A stretch of 64,000 bases of DNA from Lottia gigantea (taxonomy: Eukaryota; Mollusca; Gastropoda; Lottiidae). The number at the start of each line of letters is the position of its first letter. The stretch's first letter is position 1. Positions 20,785-33,684 of this stretch are shown here, one piece after another. A program made the position numbers and the translations under genes. The stretch covers positions 2,466,235 through 2,530,234 of the forward strand of contig NW_008710370.1 of NCBI RefSeq assembly GCF_000327385.1. The letters run 5' to 3'. The notes under the pieces are model-generated. The model was given only the letters and a program-made list of their open reading frames with translations, made no database searches and was not told the origin of the DNA.

Positions 20785-22800
20785 AATATCCCTTATTTGA
20801 TTACCATCACCAACTATGTTGGCCTGAAGGGCTTGGTTATTATTTCTGATCCGAGGTTGTGGAAGGGCCAGATTAGCTCGATTAACCTCCTCAAGCCACC
20901 CCAGACGAATAAAATGTTGTTGAGGATTACACAGGCAGTGATCACATCCGGTACTATGTCGATATTCAAGTCCAAACGTTTTTGCAAAATGCGCCAATGC
21001 GCTTTCAGGCGCTACTTGCTACTTAATTTGAAATTGAAATATTTCTGGTCTGCTGTTAGATGGCCATTATCGAGATAAGACTTCATCAAGAAATTGGACA
21101 ATGGATAGGCTGGATCACCCAACAAAACAACTGGTATACTATTTTCACCAATTCTTACATGCTTACGAAATAAATGTTCACCTTTTTGAAAAATACCAGA
21201 ATTTGCAAACACCCGTGCATCATGCACGCTTCCTGACCATCCAACATTAATGTCTGTGAATTCATAGCGGTCATTCACAACCGCCTGAATCACGACAGAA
21301 TACCACCCTTTTCTGTTGTGATAGTCTGTATTCTTGTTCAGCGGACACAGAATAGGGATGTGGCTACCATCTATTGCACCCCCAGCATTTGGGAATCCCC
21401 ACTTTGACTTGTAACCATCGACCACTCTATCTAGTTCAGTACCTTGAGGAAAAACAATAAAGGATGATTTCCTTTTAACCAACGCTTTGACAACCTCTTG
21501 TACAATGCAACATACTGTAGAACGACCCATACCAAATAATGCAGCAACAGTTCTATAATCTGCATTTGTTCCAAGGACCCATAACAATACACCAATCTGA
21601 AAAGAAACATATTCTTTTTATTATCCACTATTACTCTCTGACACCTGGCATATATAACTTCAAATGTATTTATGTGCATGTGACACTGATAGCATTGATT
21701 TGCACCATTTCAATTTCTATGGTTTAAGCAATGTGATAAAAACTAAGCATTTTATGACATCACCAAGATAAAGCTACTAGGGCCTAACAATATCTATACA
21801 GCTGTGTAATACTAGTGACATCATAAAAGGCTTAGCAAGAACCACAGAAGACTGACTAAAAAGTGAAAGGGAGCAACTCAATGCTATCATAGTCCCCACA
21901 AAAAAAAGTTTAACAACTTAAAGCTGAAGGTAAAAATTTATCCACATTCATAGCATGAACAATACTCTTCTTAACTGCCCTATCATTAATACTGAAAATA
22001 ATTCATAGACTCACCCTTCGTTCAACTGATATTGATGATCTCATATTTGTATCCTGCTTTTCAATATCAGCTCTCAACAAATTGCACAAGCCAACAAATG
22101 TCAATCTGGTCAATCGAAAATTTTCAATAAATTGGGTGTCATCATAACTTCTGAAAAAAAAAGGCGGATACAACACTGTATGTTTACCTGTTTACCTGTT
22201 ACCTCTTCTTCGGTCTATTGTAAGCAAAAATGCTTCTTGACCTCCTGATTTGAGATATAACTTACACAATCGACAGTGCATACGGGTACGAGACAATAGA
22301 TGTACTATCTATTCTTTTTAACAGTTTTTGGAATGATTTTTGTTTATTTGATAAGAAATTTATTGTTGGTTGGTCAATCTTGAGTTCAGGATTTGGATAT
22401 TACTGATAAAAACTTTTTTCATGGCTGATAATCGAAATCCCTGACTAATAATCGGTCAAATTTGAATTACAACGAGAGTGAAAACAGTTGCAAAATATTA
22501 TGATTCTAAACGTAGTTACCTATAGGCATTTTTCCACCACTGGTCAGGGTGATCTCGAGACCATAATCTTCTGTCAATAATCGGACTACAATTACATGTA
22601 TTCAATAATAATGACATCGATAGGAAAAAGGTTAAAAGTCTTTGTTGAAATTCGCCAAATCTTCTTATCCTCTCCATCCTCTGTTGCTGTAACATGAAAG
22701 GACGTCTCCGGCGTCTTCTTTCAAAAGATGCCGTTCTCTTTCGTCGTAAAAAGGAAAGTTGAAGAAGTTTATAAATCAATATAATCGGAATCGCCGCCAT
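20785..22800 (-). pseudogene. Harbinger DDE transposase (3 exons, C-terminus damaged)
   Basis: Minus-strand exons 22800-22520, 22150-22015 and 21596-21012 have matching phases and GT/AG sites. Exon 1 (ATG at 22800) gives a basic N-terminus ending DHPDQWWKNAY. Exon 2 gives SYDDTQFIENFRLTRLTFVG. Exon 3 gives a helix-turn-helix (DYRTVAALFGMGRSTVCCIV) and the nuclease with GGAIDGSHIPI (first Asp), VGWSGSVHDARVF and LLGDPAYPL (second Asp). At 21012 a stop follows KYFNFKLSSK, and the block that should hold the catalytic Glu (VEnAFG type) is absent. The same frame then resumes with RLKAHWRILQKRLDLNIDIV, and the extreme C-terminus (WLEEVNRANLALPQP, IRDII) lies in another frame. About three lesions, so inactive. 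The family role is cut-and-paste transposition. Confidence 0.8.
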
Positions 22801-22965
22801 TTTGTGGGAAAAGTAAACATTACACGCGCATACGTCATGGTATTTTGACCTCTGAACTTCTGGGGTCATGTCAAAGCTGGCTTAATTTTTATATCCGTCT
22901 GAACGCTCGCCCGAAAAAACGAAAACCAGGCTCGAAGAACGGTTGGAAGTTAAGCTGGCTTAAAA

Positions 22966-23310
22966 TTGTTTAATATTAGTGTATTCCCCCCCCCCCCCAC
23001 CCCTTTTTTCCTTTCCTGTTTAGATTCTTTGGCAAATCCTGAAGTCATCATTACATACTTCTTATGTCATATTATCAAGAATCAAATTGCCTCCCACCAT
23101 TTTGTGATTTGACCCTTCTCTTGTTATGTGATTTCAAAGATTGTGACGTCATAAACCTTACGAGGTCATATTGTAATTTTAATCTTAACTTACCTCCACC
23201 ATTAATTTGTAGTTTGTTTCTTCCCCTGATGAAGTCAAAACTTTTTTGACAAAACGTTGGGTATTAAAGAATGGTATTTGATGTCAAGTTTTATTATTTT
23301 TTACACCAAG
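22966..23310 (+). mobile_element. Penelope-like element, 3' UTR piece
   Basis: Starts ttaatattagtgtattccccc, right after the Harbinger end, and runs to the ttttttacacc tail. The hammerhead-like core at 23226-23255 has CTGATGA intact but GACAAAAC in place of GACGAAAC. Confidence 0.65.
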
Positions 23311-23395
23311 TTCAGTATACATCAAATGAATCGCTGTACTACCAGTGGTATTGGTGATCCCATCAAAAAGTCTTCTGTGATTGGATATTGCTGCC

Positions 23396-24001
23396 TGTTT
23401 TTATACGCCCACATAAAATGTGAAGCGTATATTGTCGTCACCCATGTCCATCGGTCCGTCCGTCCGTCCACAATTTGCTTGTAAACACTCTAGAAGGCAC
23501 AATTCTTGACAGATTTTGACGAAACTTACTGAAATTGTTTATAATCACCCAAGGATAAAACCTATTGAAAATCAGAAAAATCGGAAAATATCTAATACGA
23601 GTTATTGCCCTTGTTCTTCAAACCACATTAAATTTTTAGCTTGTAAACACTCTATATGCCACAATTCTCGCTAGATTTTGAAGAAACTTGGTGAAGTTGT
23701 GTATTATCACCCAAGGATAAACCCTTTTGAAAATAAAAAAGATCAAAAAATATTTAATATGAGTTATTGCCCTTGTTCTTCAAAACGAGTTCAATTCTTA
23801 GCTCGTTAATACTCTACAGGCCACAATTCTTGATGGATTTTGATTTAACTTAGTAAAATTGTGTATTACCCAAGGATAAACCCTATTGAAAATCAGAAAT
23901 ATCGAAAATTATATGATATGAGTTATTGCCCTTGTTCTTCAATGTTCATTTTCAAACAAAGCTGCCAGTGGGCGTATTTTACCTTGCCTGGCAAGCTATA
24001 T
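23396..24001 (+). repeat. Helentron-like element, short complete copy
   Basis: Left end gtttttatacgcccacataaaatgtg, GTCCGTCCGTCC run, about three core monomers, right end aaagctgccagtgggcgtattttacc and the CTTGCCTGGCAAG hairpin. About 600 bp end to end, among the shortest copies in the window with both ends. Confidence 0.7.
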
Positions 24002-24005
24002 TTTC

Positions 24006-25108
24006 TTTTTGGAATCACCACATGAAGTGGTATATTGCTGATACCTATGTCTGTGCATAGGTCTGTCGGTCAGTCCGTCCACAATTGCTCGTAAACACTC
24101 TACAAGATGCGTTTCTTGATGGATTTTGATGAAACTTGGCATGAGGGTTTGTCATCACCCAAGAATAAACCCTATTGAAAATCAATAAAATCGAAAAATA
24201 TTTCATATGAATTATTGCCCTTGATCTTGAAAACACTTTCAATTTTATGCTCGTAATACTCTAGGAGGCACGATTTTAACGAAACTTAGTGTGAGTGTTC
24301 GTAATCACCCTAGGATGAACTTTATTGAAAATCAGAAGAATCGGAAAATATTTAGTATGAGTTATTGCCCTTGTTCTTGAAAACACGTTCAATTTTTAGC
24401 TTGTAAACACTCTAGAACGCACAATTTTTGACGGATTTTGACATAACTTGGTGTGAGTGTTTGTAATCACCCAAGGATGAACCCTATTGAAAATCGGAAG
24501 AATCGAAAAATATTTAGTACGAGTTATTGTCCTTGCTCTTGAAAACTCGTTCAATTCTTAGCTCGTAAACACTGTAGAAGGCTCAATTCTTAACAAATTT
24601 TGACGAAACTTGGTGTGAGTGTTCGTTATCACACAAGTGTGAACCCTATCGAAAATCAGAAAAATCAAAAAACATTTAATAAGAGTTACTGCCCCGGTTC
24701 TTGAGAATGCGTTCAATATTTAGCTTGTTAACATTCTAGAAGGCTTAATTCTTGACAGATTTTGACGAAAATGGGTGAAATTGTTTATTATCACCCATGG
24801 AAAATCAAAAAAATCGAAAATATGTTTTATAGGAGTTAATGACCTCGTTCTTGAAAATGCTTTCAAATTGCTCTTAAACACTAACAGGCACGATTCTTGC
24901 CGGATTTTGAGAAAACTTCATTATTCAGTACCGAGCTGAAGATTGAATATTTGCCTTCATTTCACGAGCTAGAAATGGAACACGTTTTCAAGAACAAGGG
25001 CAATAACTCATACTCAATATTATTCAGTGTATGACTCAAGTTTGAATATTTTAATTAAAAATCAAAGCTGCCAGTGGGCGTATATTACCTTGCCTGGCAA
25101 GCTATCTT
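24006..25108 (+). repeat. Helentron-like element, subfamily A
   Basis: Leader from about 24010 (atcaccacatgaagtggtat), six or so core monomers, right end with hairpin at 25068-25107. Tandem with the previous copy. Confidence 0.65.
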
Positions 25109-25470
25109 CTTAATAACGCGTTCAAGTTTAGATCTGTAAACACTCTAAAAGTCTCAATTCTTGACAGATTTTGATGAAACTTGGTAATATTATTCAGTAT
25201 CGCCTCCAAAAGTTAACAAGAAGTGTATGTCTGAAGGTTGAATATATATCATACAGATAATTGTTACTGTACTGCCAAATATTTTTATTTGAAATCAAAG
25301 CTGCCAGTGGGCGTATATTACCTTCTATCTTTCTGATTTTCATCCTTGGGTGATTACAAACAACCATACCAAGTTTAGTCAAAATCAGCCAAGAATTGTT
25401 CCTTGTATAGTGTTTATGAGCAATAGCAGACGGACTGACAGACATGGGTGACAACAATGTGCACCCCCAT
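25109..25470. repeat. Helentron-like fragments
   Basis: A partial forward copy ending near 25325 with agctgccagtgggcgtatattacc but no hairpin, followed by a partial reverse copy to about 25470. The remaining bases up to the exon at 25797 are unremarkable intron. Confidence 0.5.
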
Positions 25471-25796
25471 TTCTTGTTCTTTAAAACGCGTTCAAGTATT
25501 AGCCTGCAACACTCTAGAAGGCCCAATTCCTTCTTAGTACTTCTGAAGATTTTTACATATTTTCTACACCAAAATTAATCCCGAAAATGTTTTAAAATTT
25601 ATTTAGTAAGTGTTAGTAAGTGGGTGTATCTTGTTGTAGGTTTTAATTACAATTATTCAAAGATTTGGAGAAAAATCCCTTTAAAGATCAATTTGTTTAG
25701 AGGTCTACTGCGTTGGATAGCAAATCTTCAACAAGTATGCATTCCCATTTTTTTGCTGATTATAGTAATAGTATGTGTTAATTTTTTCTATTTTAG

Positions 25797-25851
25797 TTCT
25801 GGTGCCAAACATTTTTTAACAACATCTCAACTGATTGAGTTTTTCAATGAG
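25797..25851 (+). CDS. Phospholipase C beta, EF-hand-region exon (second in window)
   Basis: A 55-nt exon between ctattttag and gtaatc. It completes the Ile codon begun at 557-657 and then encodes SGAKHFLTTSQLIEFFNE, which aligns with the PLC-beta stretch of the type NGDKTDYLTVDQLVSFLNE that precedes QRDPRLNEILFPFY. It ends in phase 0, matching the exon at 39358. It is short and surrounded by repeats, so an automatic gene finder could miss it. Confidence 0.8.
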
Positions 25852-25929
25852 GTAATCAGCCTTTCTATGCCCTTAAAATATGGAGGTATAACATTTTCAA
25901 AACTATTCAATGTGTTCAAGCTTTAGAAT

Positions 25930-26540
25930 ACAAGATAGCTTGCCAGGCAAGGTAACTTACGCCAACTGGCAGCTGTCAGAAATGATAAAACAGCCTTTAG
26001 TGATTAAATTACGAATGTTAAAGAAATTTTATTAGTTTGAATTCAATGATATCTATATTTACTGCCAGTTATTTATGCTGTGTAATTCCACAAAATTTTA
26101 AAATCAATATCAATAACCCAAATACATCAAATTATTAAATCATACAGCTCTAATATCAATGGCAAACAATTGCCAAGAGTGACATCGTGGAAAATTCAAA
26201 CTTGACCAAGATCTCAATATAAATAAAAAGACGCAAAACTTCATTCCATTCATCAATATAAATCATTTAAAAAACGCATTTTTCCTAAGTCAAGGGCAAT
26301 AACTCAAAAAATGTTCATTGAAAAAGTATCACGTTCGATCTAGTCCAAGATCTCATCAGTATAAATGATCACACCATTTTTCATAAAATCAGTTGAAAAA
26401 TGTAGTCTCTATTGTGTTCACAAACAAATTTTGACGTGTTTTTCCTAATTCGAATTCGGCCAAGATCTCATCAATATACATTATCACATGAAGTTTCATT
26501 AAAATCAGATAAAAACTATAATGTATTCACAAGAAATGTT
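25930..26540 (-). repeat. Helentron-like element, subfamily B-type end (minus), decayed
   Basis: Starts with aagatagcttgccaggcaag, followed by ttacgccaactggcagctgtcagaaatgat, the same right-end variant seen at 6680, 53550 and 55830. It continues into decayed core sequence (tgttcacaaacaaatttt). Confidence 0.55.
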
Positions 26541-26544
26541 GATG

Positions 26545-27614
26545 GACCGAAGGAAACTTAGTATGGTTGTTTGTAATCACCCAAGGATAAACCCCATTAA
26601 AAATCAGACGAATCGAAAAATATTTACTATGAGTTATTGCCCTTGTTCTTGGAACGCTTGTAAACACTCTAGAAGGTGCAATTCATGACGGATTTTGATG
26701 AAACTTGGTATGAGTCTTTGTAATTGCCCAAGGATAAACCCTATCGAAAATAAGAAAAATTGAAAAATATTTAGTATGAGTTATTGCCCTTGTTCTTTAA
26801 AACGCGTTCAATTTTAGCTTGTAAACACTCTAGAAGGCACAATTCTTGATGGATTTTGATGAAACTTGGTGTGAGTGTTTGTAATCACCCAAGGATAAAC
26901 CCTATCGAAAATCAGAAAAATTGAAAAATATTTAGTATTAGTTACTGCCCTTGTTCTTGAAAACGCGTTAAAATTTTAGCTTGTAAACAACCTAGAAGGG
27001 ACTATTCTTGACTGATTTTGGCCAAACTTGGTGTGAGTGTTCATAATCACCCAAGGATGAACCCTATTGAAAATCAGAAGAATCTAAAAATATTGAGTAT
27101 GAGTTACTGCCCTTATTCTTGAAAACGCATTCAATTTTTAGCTTGTAAACACTATAGAAGGCACAATTCTTGATGCATTTTAACGAAATTTGGCTTGAGT
27201 GTTTGTTATCACCCAAGGACAAAGCCTATTGAAAATCAGAAAAATCGAAAAATATTTAGTATGAGTTCTTGCCCTTGTTCTTGAAAACTCGTCCAATTCG
27301 TAGCTCATAAAAACTCTAGAAGGCATAATTCTTGCCGGATTTTGACAAAACTTGGTTTTATTATTCATTACCGTGCTGAAGATTGAATATTTGTCTTCTA
27401 GACTTTTCACAAGCTAAAGATTGAACACGTTTTCAAGAACTAGGGCAATAACTTATACTCAATATTATTCAGTATCACCCTAAAGAGTTCAAAAGAATAG
27501 TATGACTGAAGGTTGAATATTTCATATGAGTGATTGTTACTGAACTGCTAAATATTTATGTTCAAAATCAAATTTGCCAGTGGGCGTATATTACCTTGCC
27601 TGGCAAGCTATCTT
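26545..27614 (+). repeat. Helentron-like element, subfamily A
   Basis: About six core monomers and the full right end at 27572-27614. The left end is missing. Confidence 0.65.
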
Positions 27615-29640
27615 AATTATTATAATTAATATTTAGCGCTCTGATTTGATCTTAATAGTTTGAAATGCCACCATCTTGTTGGGAGAGAAAGCATATATTA
27701 GTATGTTATTGTGGTCTGGTGGTAGGTAGGTTACAAATTCTTTTGCAGGAGCTGCGTCATTTCCTTTGAACTCTTTTGGAATTGCAGGAACCACAGGCAT
27801 TGGACGACGAATTGGAATGTTCCAAATAGAAAGGTGTCCCCGATACAAATGAAATTCCCCTTAAGGAAAGACATATTTATTGCGTACATATATTTTTAAA
27901 ATTTCATACGTTTCCGCTGTATTTTTCCGTATGCAAATGAATGCTGTCTTCATCATTCCATAAAAGGTTTATGTTCGCTGACTGAAAGTCTTCTAGTCAA
28001 TGCAAGTCTTACTAAAACAAAATGCATCATGCAAAGTGACTTACAGAGAATGTTAGATACAAAATTTCCCATGCAGAATGCCTATTTGAAAGTGTTAAAT
28101 GCATTCATGTTATATTTCAGTGGATTTTGGAGTTTACATATACATGTTGTATTTTTGCACATTGACATTGGTACTTTGTAGCATAGACATATTCATTTTT
28201 TAAAGACGACATTTGTATTCTAAAGCTTGGACATACTGAATAGTTTTGGCTATTTCGTATCTCCACACTAAAAACAATTTTCAATTGGTGTCTTTGTAAT
28301 GCTCTCTAAATATTAATTTCTTCATTCCTGCATTAAATGTTAAGTCCGTAAACTTTTTAAGGATACCAACAGCAGGGAATGAATTGAAAATCACTGAAAG
28401 AAAACAAGAGAACTTTAAAAACATGTTATTGTTACTCAGAGTTTCAAGCTATGCAATCTACAAACAACTGACCTATTTTCAGCCTGCGTCCCTACTGAAG
28501 TTAGACAAGTAGAACTTATTCTCATGTCTACACTTCAAGATGAGTTCGAAACATTTGTTTAGACAAGTGTGCTTAGGGGTATTAATGATGGAAAGCTTTT
28601 CGGTTAGACACAGGTTACATCGTTTGGTTTTACATTGATTTTATTCAACATACCCAATGGCTATAAGATTCTTTTGTTCTAATTATTCCATTGAAAAGCT
28701 AAAACAATTAGGACTTCGCCACTAACTTTTATTCACATTGAATTCGTGTAGGCCGCCATGTCTTGTACTGGATGAGTTTGTCCCTTTTTGGCAGGAATAA
28801 TTAGTGATACTTGATGTTTTCCAGAAGTAACTATTCTGACAGAAGTGCAGAGTCATGAATATTCAGAAGTGTTAATGAGCAAAAGGTCATCACGGAAACA
28901 TAATTCTGAAAATCTCTCCATGCACACTACATACTTCTGCCCAACTCACTAATTTCCTTGGCAATGACCTATATTATTTATAGTTATCATTATTAGAAAT
29001 ATTGAGATTTTTTTGAAAAAAGAGATGGAGATGAATGCTGTTTAATTGTGGGAGGCCATGCAAGCAACACACAGATTAAAACAACAAGAAATACAGGAGG
29101 TTTGTAGACGTCAGATTTAGAATACTTATCTATGGTCTGGTTTAGAATATCATTCACAAAACTTGCTTACTAATAGGCCTACTGACTGAGCCACCCTAAA
29201 CTGTGCCCTGGCTTTTTGTTTAAAAGAAGAACCACTCAATATTTTGTATTGGAACAATGAGGTTTTACAATTTTTATTTGTTTTGTAATTTCAGAATGAA
29301 ACTATGGAGAATACATCGGCGACAGCACGGAATCTCAGTTTAATAGGAAAATTATTATTACCAATTGAAAGATTAACCTGAATTTGTTACCCCAATCAAG
29401 ACCTCATCTAAATCAAAAGTAGTAACATGATCAAGAGTCATCAATGTTGAATGTTGTTTGTTTACACATGTTAGTGATCGTGTCTATGGTATTATCCTTT
29501 ATGATAATATAATCTGGCAACACTGCATCTAATATTTAAAATGCATGCTGGCAAGAGGGGGCTGCAGGAGTTATGGACCTTGGCTTGGAGTGGAAAGGAT
29601 TGTTATTAGACATCATTCATAAGTCTATTAATATATATAT
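27615..29640. other. Intron without recognised genes
   Basis: A minus-strand frame of 71 codons at 27633-27848 (containing RRPMPVVPAIPKEFKG) looks less random than its surroundings but has no homology I recognise. The rest is AT-rich with no long frames, repeats or structured elements that I can name. Confidence 0.4.
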
Positions 29641-29689
29641 TGATTTAATTTAAACATGAATACAGTACACGCTTCACGCTACTCGTATC

Positions 29690-30430
29690 ATTAACTTTAT
29701 TTCCCTGGGTGTTACCAGCATTGGCTGACATATACGACTCTTTGAGGAATCCAGAATTTCAACTATCCGATAATGGACCTTCTTTTAATTCCTGGGATAT
29801 GTCTGATTTTGAGGAACATTACTCTTCAAAAGATTCCACCACTACATCCAGCTGCAAATCCTGTTGAAACATTTATGAAACCCCTTGGAAAAACCACGAA
29901 ACTTAGTAACTATAACAATCAATCCGAACGGACAGCTTTCTCCTTTCTAACTATCGTGATACCCCTCATCCAGCTACTGGAATAGCACCATAGCATACTG
30001 GAAGCTAGATATCTTGACGGACTTATCAAACATAGACGAGCCAAGAAAATCAATGACTCCAAATATGGCTACCAAAGTTTATTTAAAATTGGGGATCGAG
30101 CATTATTACGAAACTACAACAAAACATCTAAGTTTCATCCAACTTTCTACCTGACTCATGGAAAGTCACACATGTTGATGACACTGGCTCATTCATCCTG
30201 CTTGAAAGACAGAAAGATGGTAGAATGTTCACCCGACACCCTGCCTCAAGTTTAATGAAGTTCTACAACATGGGAGCAGTAGTTGGACATCACCAATATC
30301 TAAATATAAGTGCTTCGATCAACCAAAGATTCGATTCAGCTGCAAAATCAATTAGTGACAACAAAAAAGAAAGAAATAAAAGTAAAGAACTTTAGAAGGA
30401 GTGTGCCATCTATAATTAGACATTTATGAC
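29690..30430 (+). mobile_element. Ty3/Gypsy integrase fossil
   Basis: Retains pieces of a retroviral-type integrase core (SDNGPSFNS; then LHPAANPVETFMKPLGKTTK) and of the C-terminal domain (KIGDRALLRNYNKTSKFHPT). No LTR, protease or RT is visible. Broken, with several breaks, and old. Confidence 0.65.
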
Positions 30431-30699
30431 CCTCTCCCCCAACCCTGAATTACAAGCTTATGTTAGGCATTGTTTGGTGGTGGACATATCTTTTTATTAA
30501 GAATTAGAAGCCCAATTGAGACAAAACAAGTGCAAAATATATTCAGAAAAATTCAGAAAATTTTTTTTCTTTAGCTGTGTCGGTAAACGTCTGACTGCAC
30601 TCAACTCCATCACATAGCATTTCGGTCAACGCATGATCGGTTGCTACACATGGTAGCACTAGTTACATGGTTAGCAGCCAAAATGGACGACTAACAAGA

Positions 30700-30945
30700 T
30701 AAACTTTCATCAAAATATCGAAAGATATTTAGTATTGCCCTTGTTCTTGAAGTCTGTAAACACTCTAGAAGGCAGATTTTTTTTTTGCAAAACTAGGTAA
30801 TATTGTTTAGTAAAAGGTCCAAAAGAAGTGTATGACTGAAGGTTGATTATTTCATACTGGTTATTGTTACTGTAGTGCTAAATATTTTTATTCAAAATCC
30901 AAGCTGCATGTGGGCGTAATCTTGCCTGGCAAGCTATCTCTATCT
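30700..30945 (+). repeat. Helentron-like element, right-end fragment
   Basis: One decayed core monomer and the right end (tgtgggcgtaatcttgcctggcaagctatctc). Confidence 0.5.
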
Positions 30946-30953
30946 TCTTGTGG

Positions 30954-31364
30954 TTAGTGTTGTTGTTCAATTCCACTATTTTGAGAGGGTCTCATCAATA
31001 AATCATTCACAGAATTTTTACTAAACACAGAGCAATAATGTTGGTTCCATTTAAATGGGCAATTGAATTCTCTTCCAACTGAAATACATTTTCCAGATAA
31101 CTTATAAAGTTTGTGCATTAAATTTTTCTCCAACCTGAGAAAATATTTTGGATGTAGGATGTGATATCTCATATGCAAATTGATTCGTAGATGTATTTTT
31201 TTTGTAGACAGAAAATTGGCATGGGTACTCAAATCATTCATTACACCATATAGAACAGAAATATGACCATTCTTTGTTTCGCGATTTATCAAAATTCTTA
31301 AGCTAGCAATTTTTCGTGCATCGAAGCGTACCGGTACTAATGTGTCTCTGATATGAAACAGCAA
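30954..31364 (-). CDS. Unrecognised 136-codon minus-strand ORF
   Basis: Opens MLFHIRDTLVPVRFDARKIA and contains a His/Leu/Tyr-rich middle. Its length is unusual for this AT-rich intron, but I see no domain, signal or membrane segment. It directly abuts the right end of a Helentron-like repeat. It could be a decayed element's gene or chance. Confidence 0.25.
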   Translation of the reverse strand: MLFHIRDTLVPVRFDARKIASLRILINRETKNGHISVLYGVMNDLSTHANFLSTKKIHLRINLHMRYHILHPKYFLRLEKNLMHKLYKLSGKCISVGREFNCPFKWNQHYCSVFSKNSVNDLLMRPSQNSGIEQQH

Positions 31365-33680
31365 ATTATTGGAGATTATGAAAAAGTGCTCTGCTCTTCG
31401 CAGAAATATTTAGCTATGAAATATTTAGCTATGAAATTTGGTTTGCTTCAAACAACAATAAGCAGTATTTTAAAATGTAAAGAAGAATTAAAAAAAAAAG
31501 TCTGCTGACAATATTAATACCAATAAAAAGCGTATGTACAGTAGCTTAAAATATGAACAATTAAATAATAGTAAGGCATACAACTGAATTGTCTTTTATT
31601 ATTGTCTTATCAGAATCTGGGTCACTGAGCTATAAATATTAACACATGACACAAAAAATGTCCAAATTTTGCATACTCCAACAATGTTTTGCGGTCCCAG
31701 TGTATGTCAGATTACGCAGAGTATACTATAATTGCCCTTTAAAAAAACATGTCAAATTTGGTTTGTAGACCAAAAGTTATTATATGATCTTGATGAAACT
31801 TGGTGGCCAAGGTCACAAGAAGGGAACATATTACTTTTGCATACATTGATCAGATCTTGTTCAAGTTTTGGTTATTGCCCTTGACTTAGTGTAATGTGTC
31901 AGATTTGGCTTGTAGACACAATAGAGACAACAGTTTTTATCTCATCTTCATGAAACTTGATATAGTGGCATATATTGATATTGGTCATGATTGTAATCGG
32001 TATTGATTGAATGAATGGTTATAAAGTTATTGCTCTTGACTAAGTAAAAACAAGAAGGTGTGGATGAAACCTGGAATGCATGTTGCCAATATAGTGATAA
32101 GATCTTATTAAGTTAGGCCCGTAAACACTAAAAGTTTCAATTCTTGCGGGATTTTGGCAAAACTTAATATTGTAATATTGTTCATTATCACTCCAAAAAG
32201 TTCGAAACAAATGTATGAATACTGGTTGAATATTTTATGGTGGTGATTTGTTTCTGTACTATTAAATATTTTTATATCTTACAACTTAAAAACCTGAAAC
32301 CTGGTTTATATCATCTTGATGGAACTTGGTATGCCTACATACAGCAGTACTGTGATATCAGATATTTGAGTACTCCGACACTCTGAGTAATCTGACATCT
32401 TTTTTGGTCATGATTGATTTCCTTCTTATGTCAGTTTAAAAATCACGACACTAAGAATAATTTGTATAATCCCACATCTAGTCATCTTAATCACTTATTT
32501 CCAATAAGATAATAGCTTCTATTACTGATAATTTAACATAAAACATAGTGGATATCATTTCCGTTGATTGATCACCGACAATGACCTAGCTTCTAGATCA
32601 AGTTCTTTTTGAAGGTTTTTTTTATTCACATCTGTGAACTTATGGCTATGCAATAACGATTTAAAAATATACAGTCAAGTAACCTTATTTCGCGCTAACC
32701 TATTTTTCGTGGATCTCCTGATATGATTAATAATTTACATGCGCATTTACTTACTTTGATAAACATGGGTTATTTGTACAATGTCAGCTAGTAGAATGAA
32801 TCCAGTAGTTTCAAGCAAGGTAAAATGTGTTAATGTATACTTTGAGATAAACAAAATGGCAGATTTCAGTTATTACCAATTAACACAATTTTTTATTGGC
32901 AGAATTTCCTTATAATCCCACGCTGAATTCCAAGTGTCGTCTGCTAGAATATATTCCAACGATTGACGTCACTAGCTGATTCCATGTCAGCCGAAAAATT
33001 CTATGGGACATATTCTTATGAAGTTTTAATGACTTTCAGCAATAAATCACTTGTACGTTTTTACTTATCTAATTTTGTCAGTCAAATTTTATTTTCTTAA
33101 ATCATATATCTTTGAAGGAATTGTCATTAGTTATAATGAAATATTATCAAAGATAAATACTAAGAAAAGTTATGTTAAATCATCCAACTTCCAATATTTG
33201 AATGGACTGAAATTAGAGATCCCGACCGTATAAGATGAAAATTTGGAATTTTCAATTTTAGTAGGAGCCGATTGATTTTGCGATATTGTGGAGAATCATA
33301 TAATCAGAGAGCTAGGACCGATTACAGTCAAATCCAAAGTTGGATATCTATTGTCTGGAGCAACGCATGTTAGCTATCCAATAATTCCTTAAAATATCAT
33401 CAATAATGAACATTCCTATTCATGTCCTCTTTGATTGGAGCTGTCGAACAATTGTCTTTCTTCTACCCCTCCACAGTTAAATAGACTCAGATATTTTGAC
33501 AAGATTTCTTCACAGTTAATATGCGCTGACCATCGACAATGAAAAAGCTTTTCTCAAAGTTGGACTTCATGAAATGGACCATAATGCGACAAGATTTTTC
33601 TGGATGAATAACTCAAATGATCAAAGTAGCATCCGATGTCAGAGATGAACAACCTTGAAGCAGGATCTCTACTTGGACGA
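31365..33680. other. Intron with decayed repeat traces
   Basis: Scattered blocks such as ttattgcccttgacttagt and gatgaaacttggt at 31780-32350 are old remnants of the Helentron-like core. No gene is seen. Confidence 0.45.
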
Positions 33681-33684
33681 CATT

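Larger units (their letters stand above)
14590..22965. mobile_element. PIF/Harbinger DNA transposon with nested insertions
   Basis: Terminal inverted repeats of about 31 bp are visible: AGCCAGCTTAACTTCCAAC from 14604 and its reverse complement ending at about 22961, both continuing to cgagcctg. Additional gttcagac/gtctgaac subterminal motifs lie near both ends. It holds the two genes expected of the superfamily in convergent order: a Myb/SANT-like protein (+, 14864-16553) and a DDE transposase (-, to 22800). Two later insertions lie between them (16595-19378; 19747-20775), which raise its length from roughly 4.6 kb to 8.4 kb. Exact outer ends and target duplication were not resolved. Confidence 0.75.

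Noticed and set aside
20516-20800. Frames with NAFSRTRA...YFSIFLIFDRVYPW repeats
   Set aside because: The same peptide appears at many loci because it is a translation of the Helentron-like core; not a gene family.
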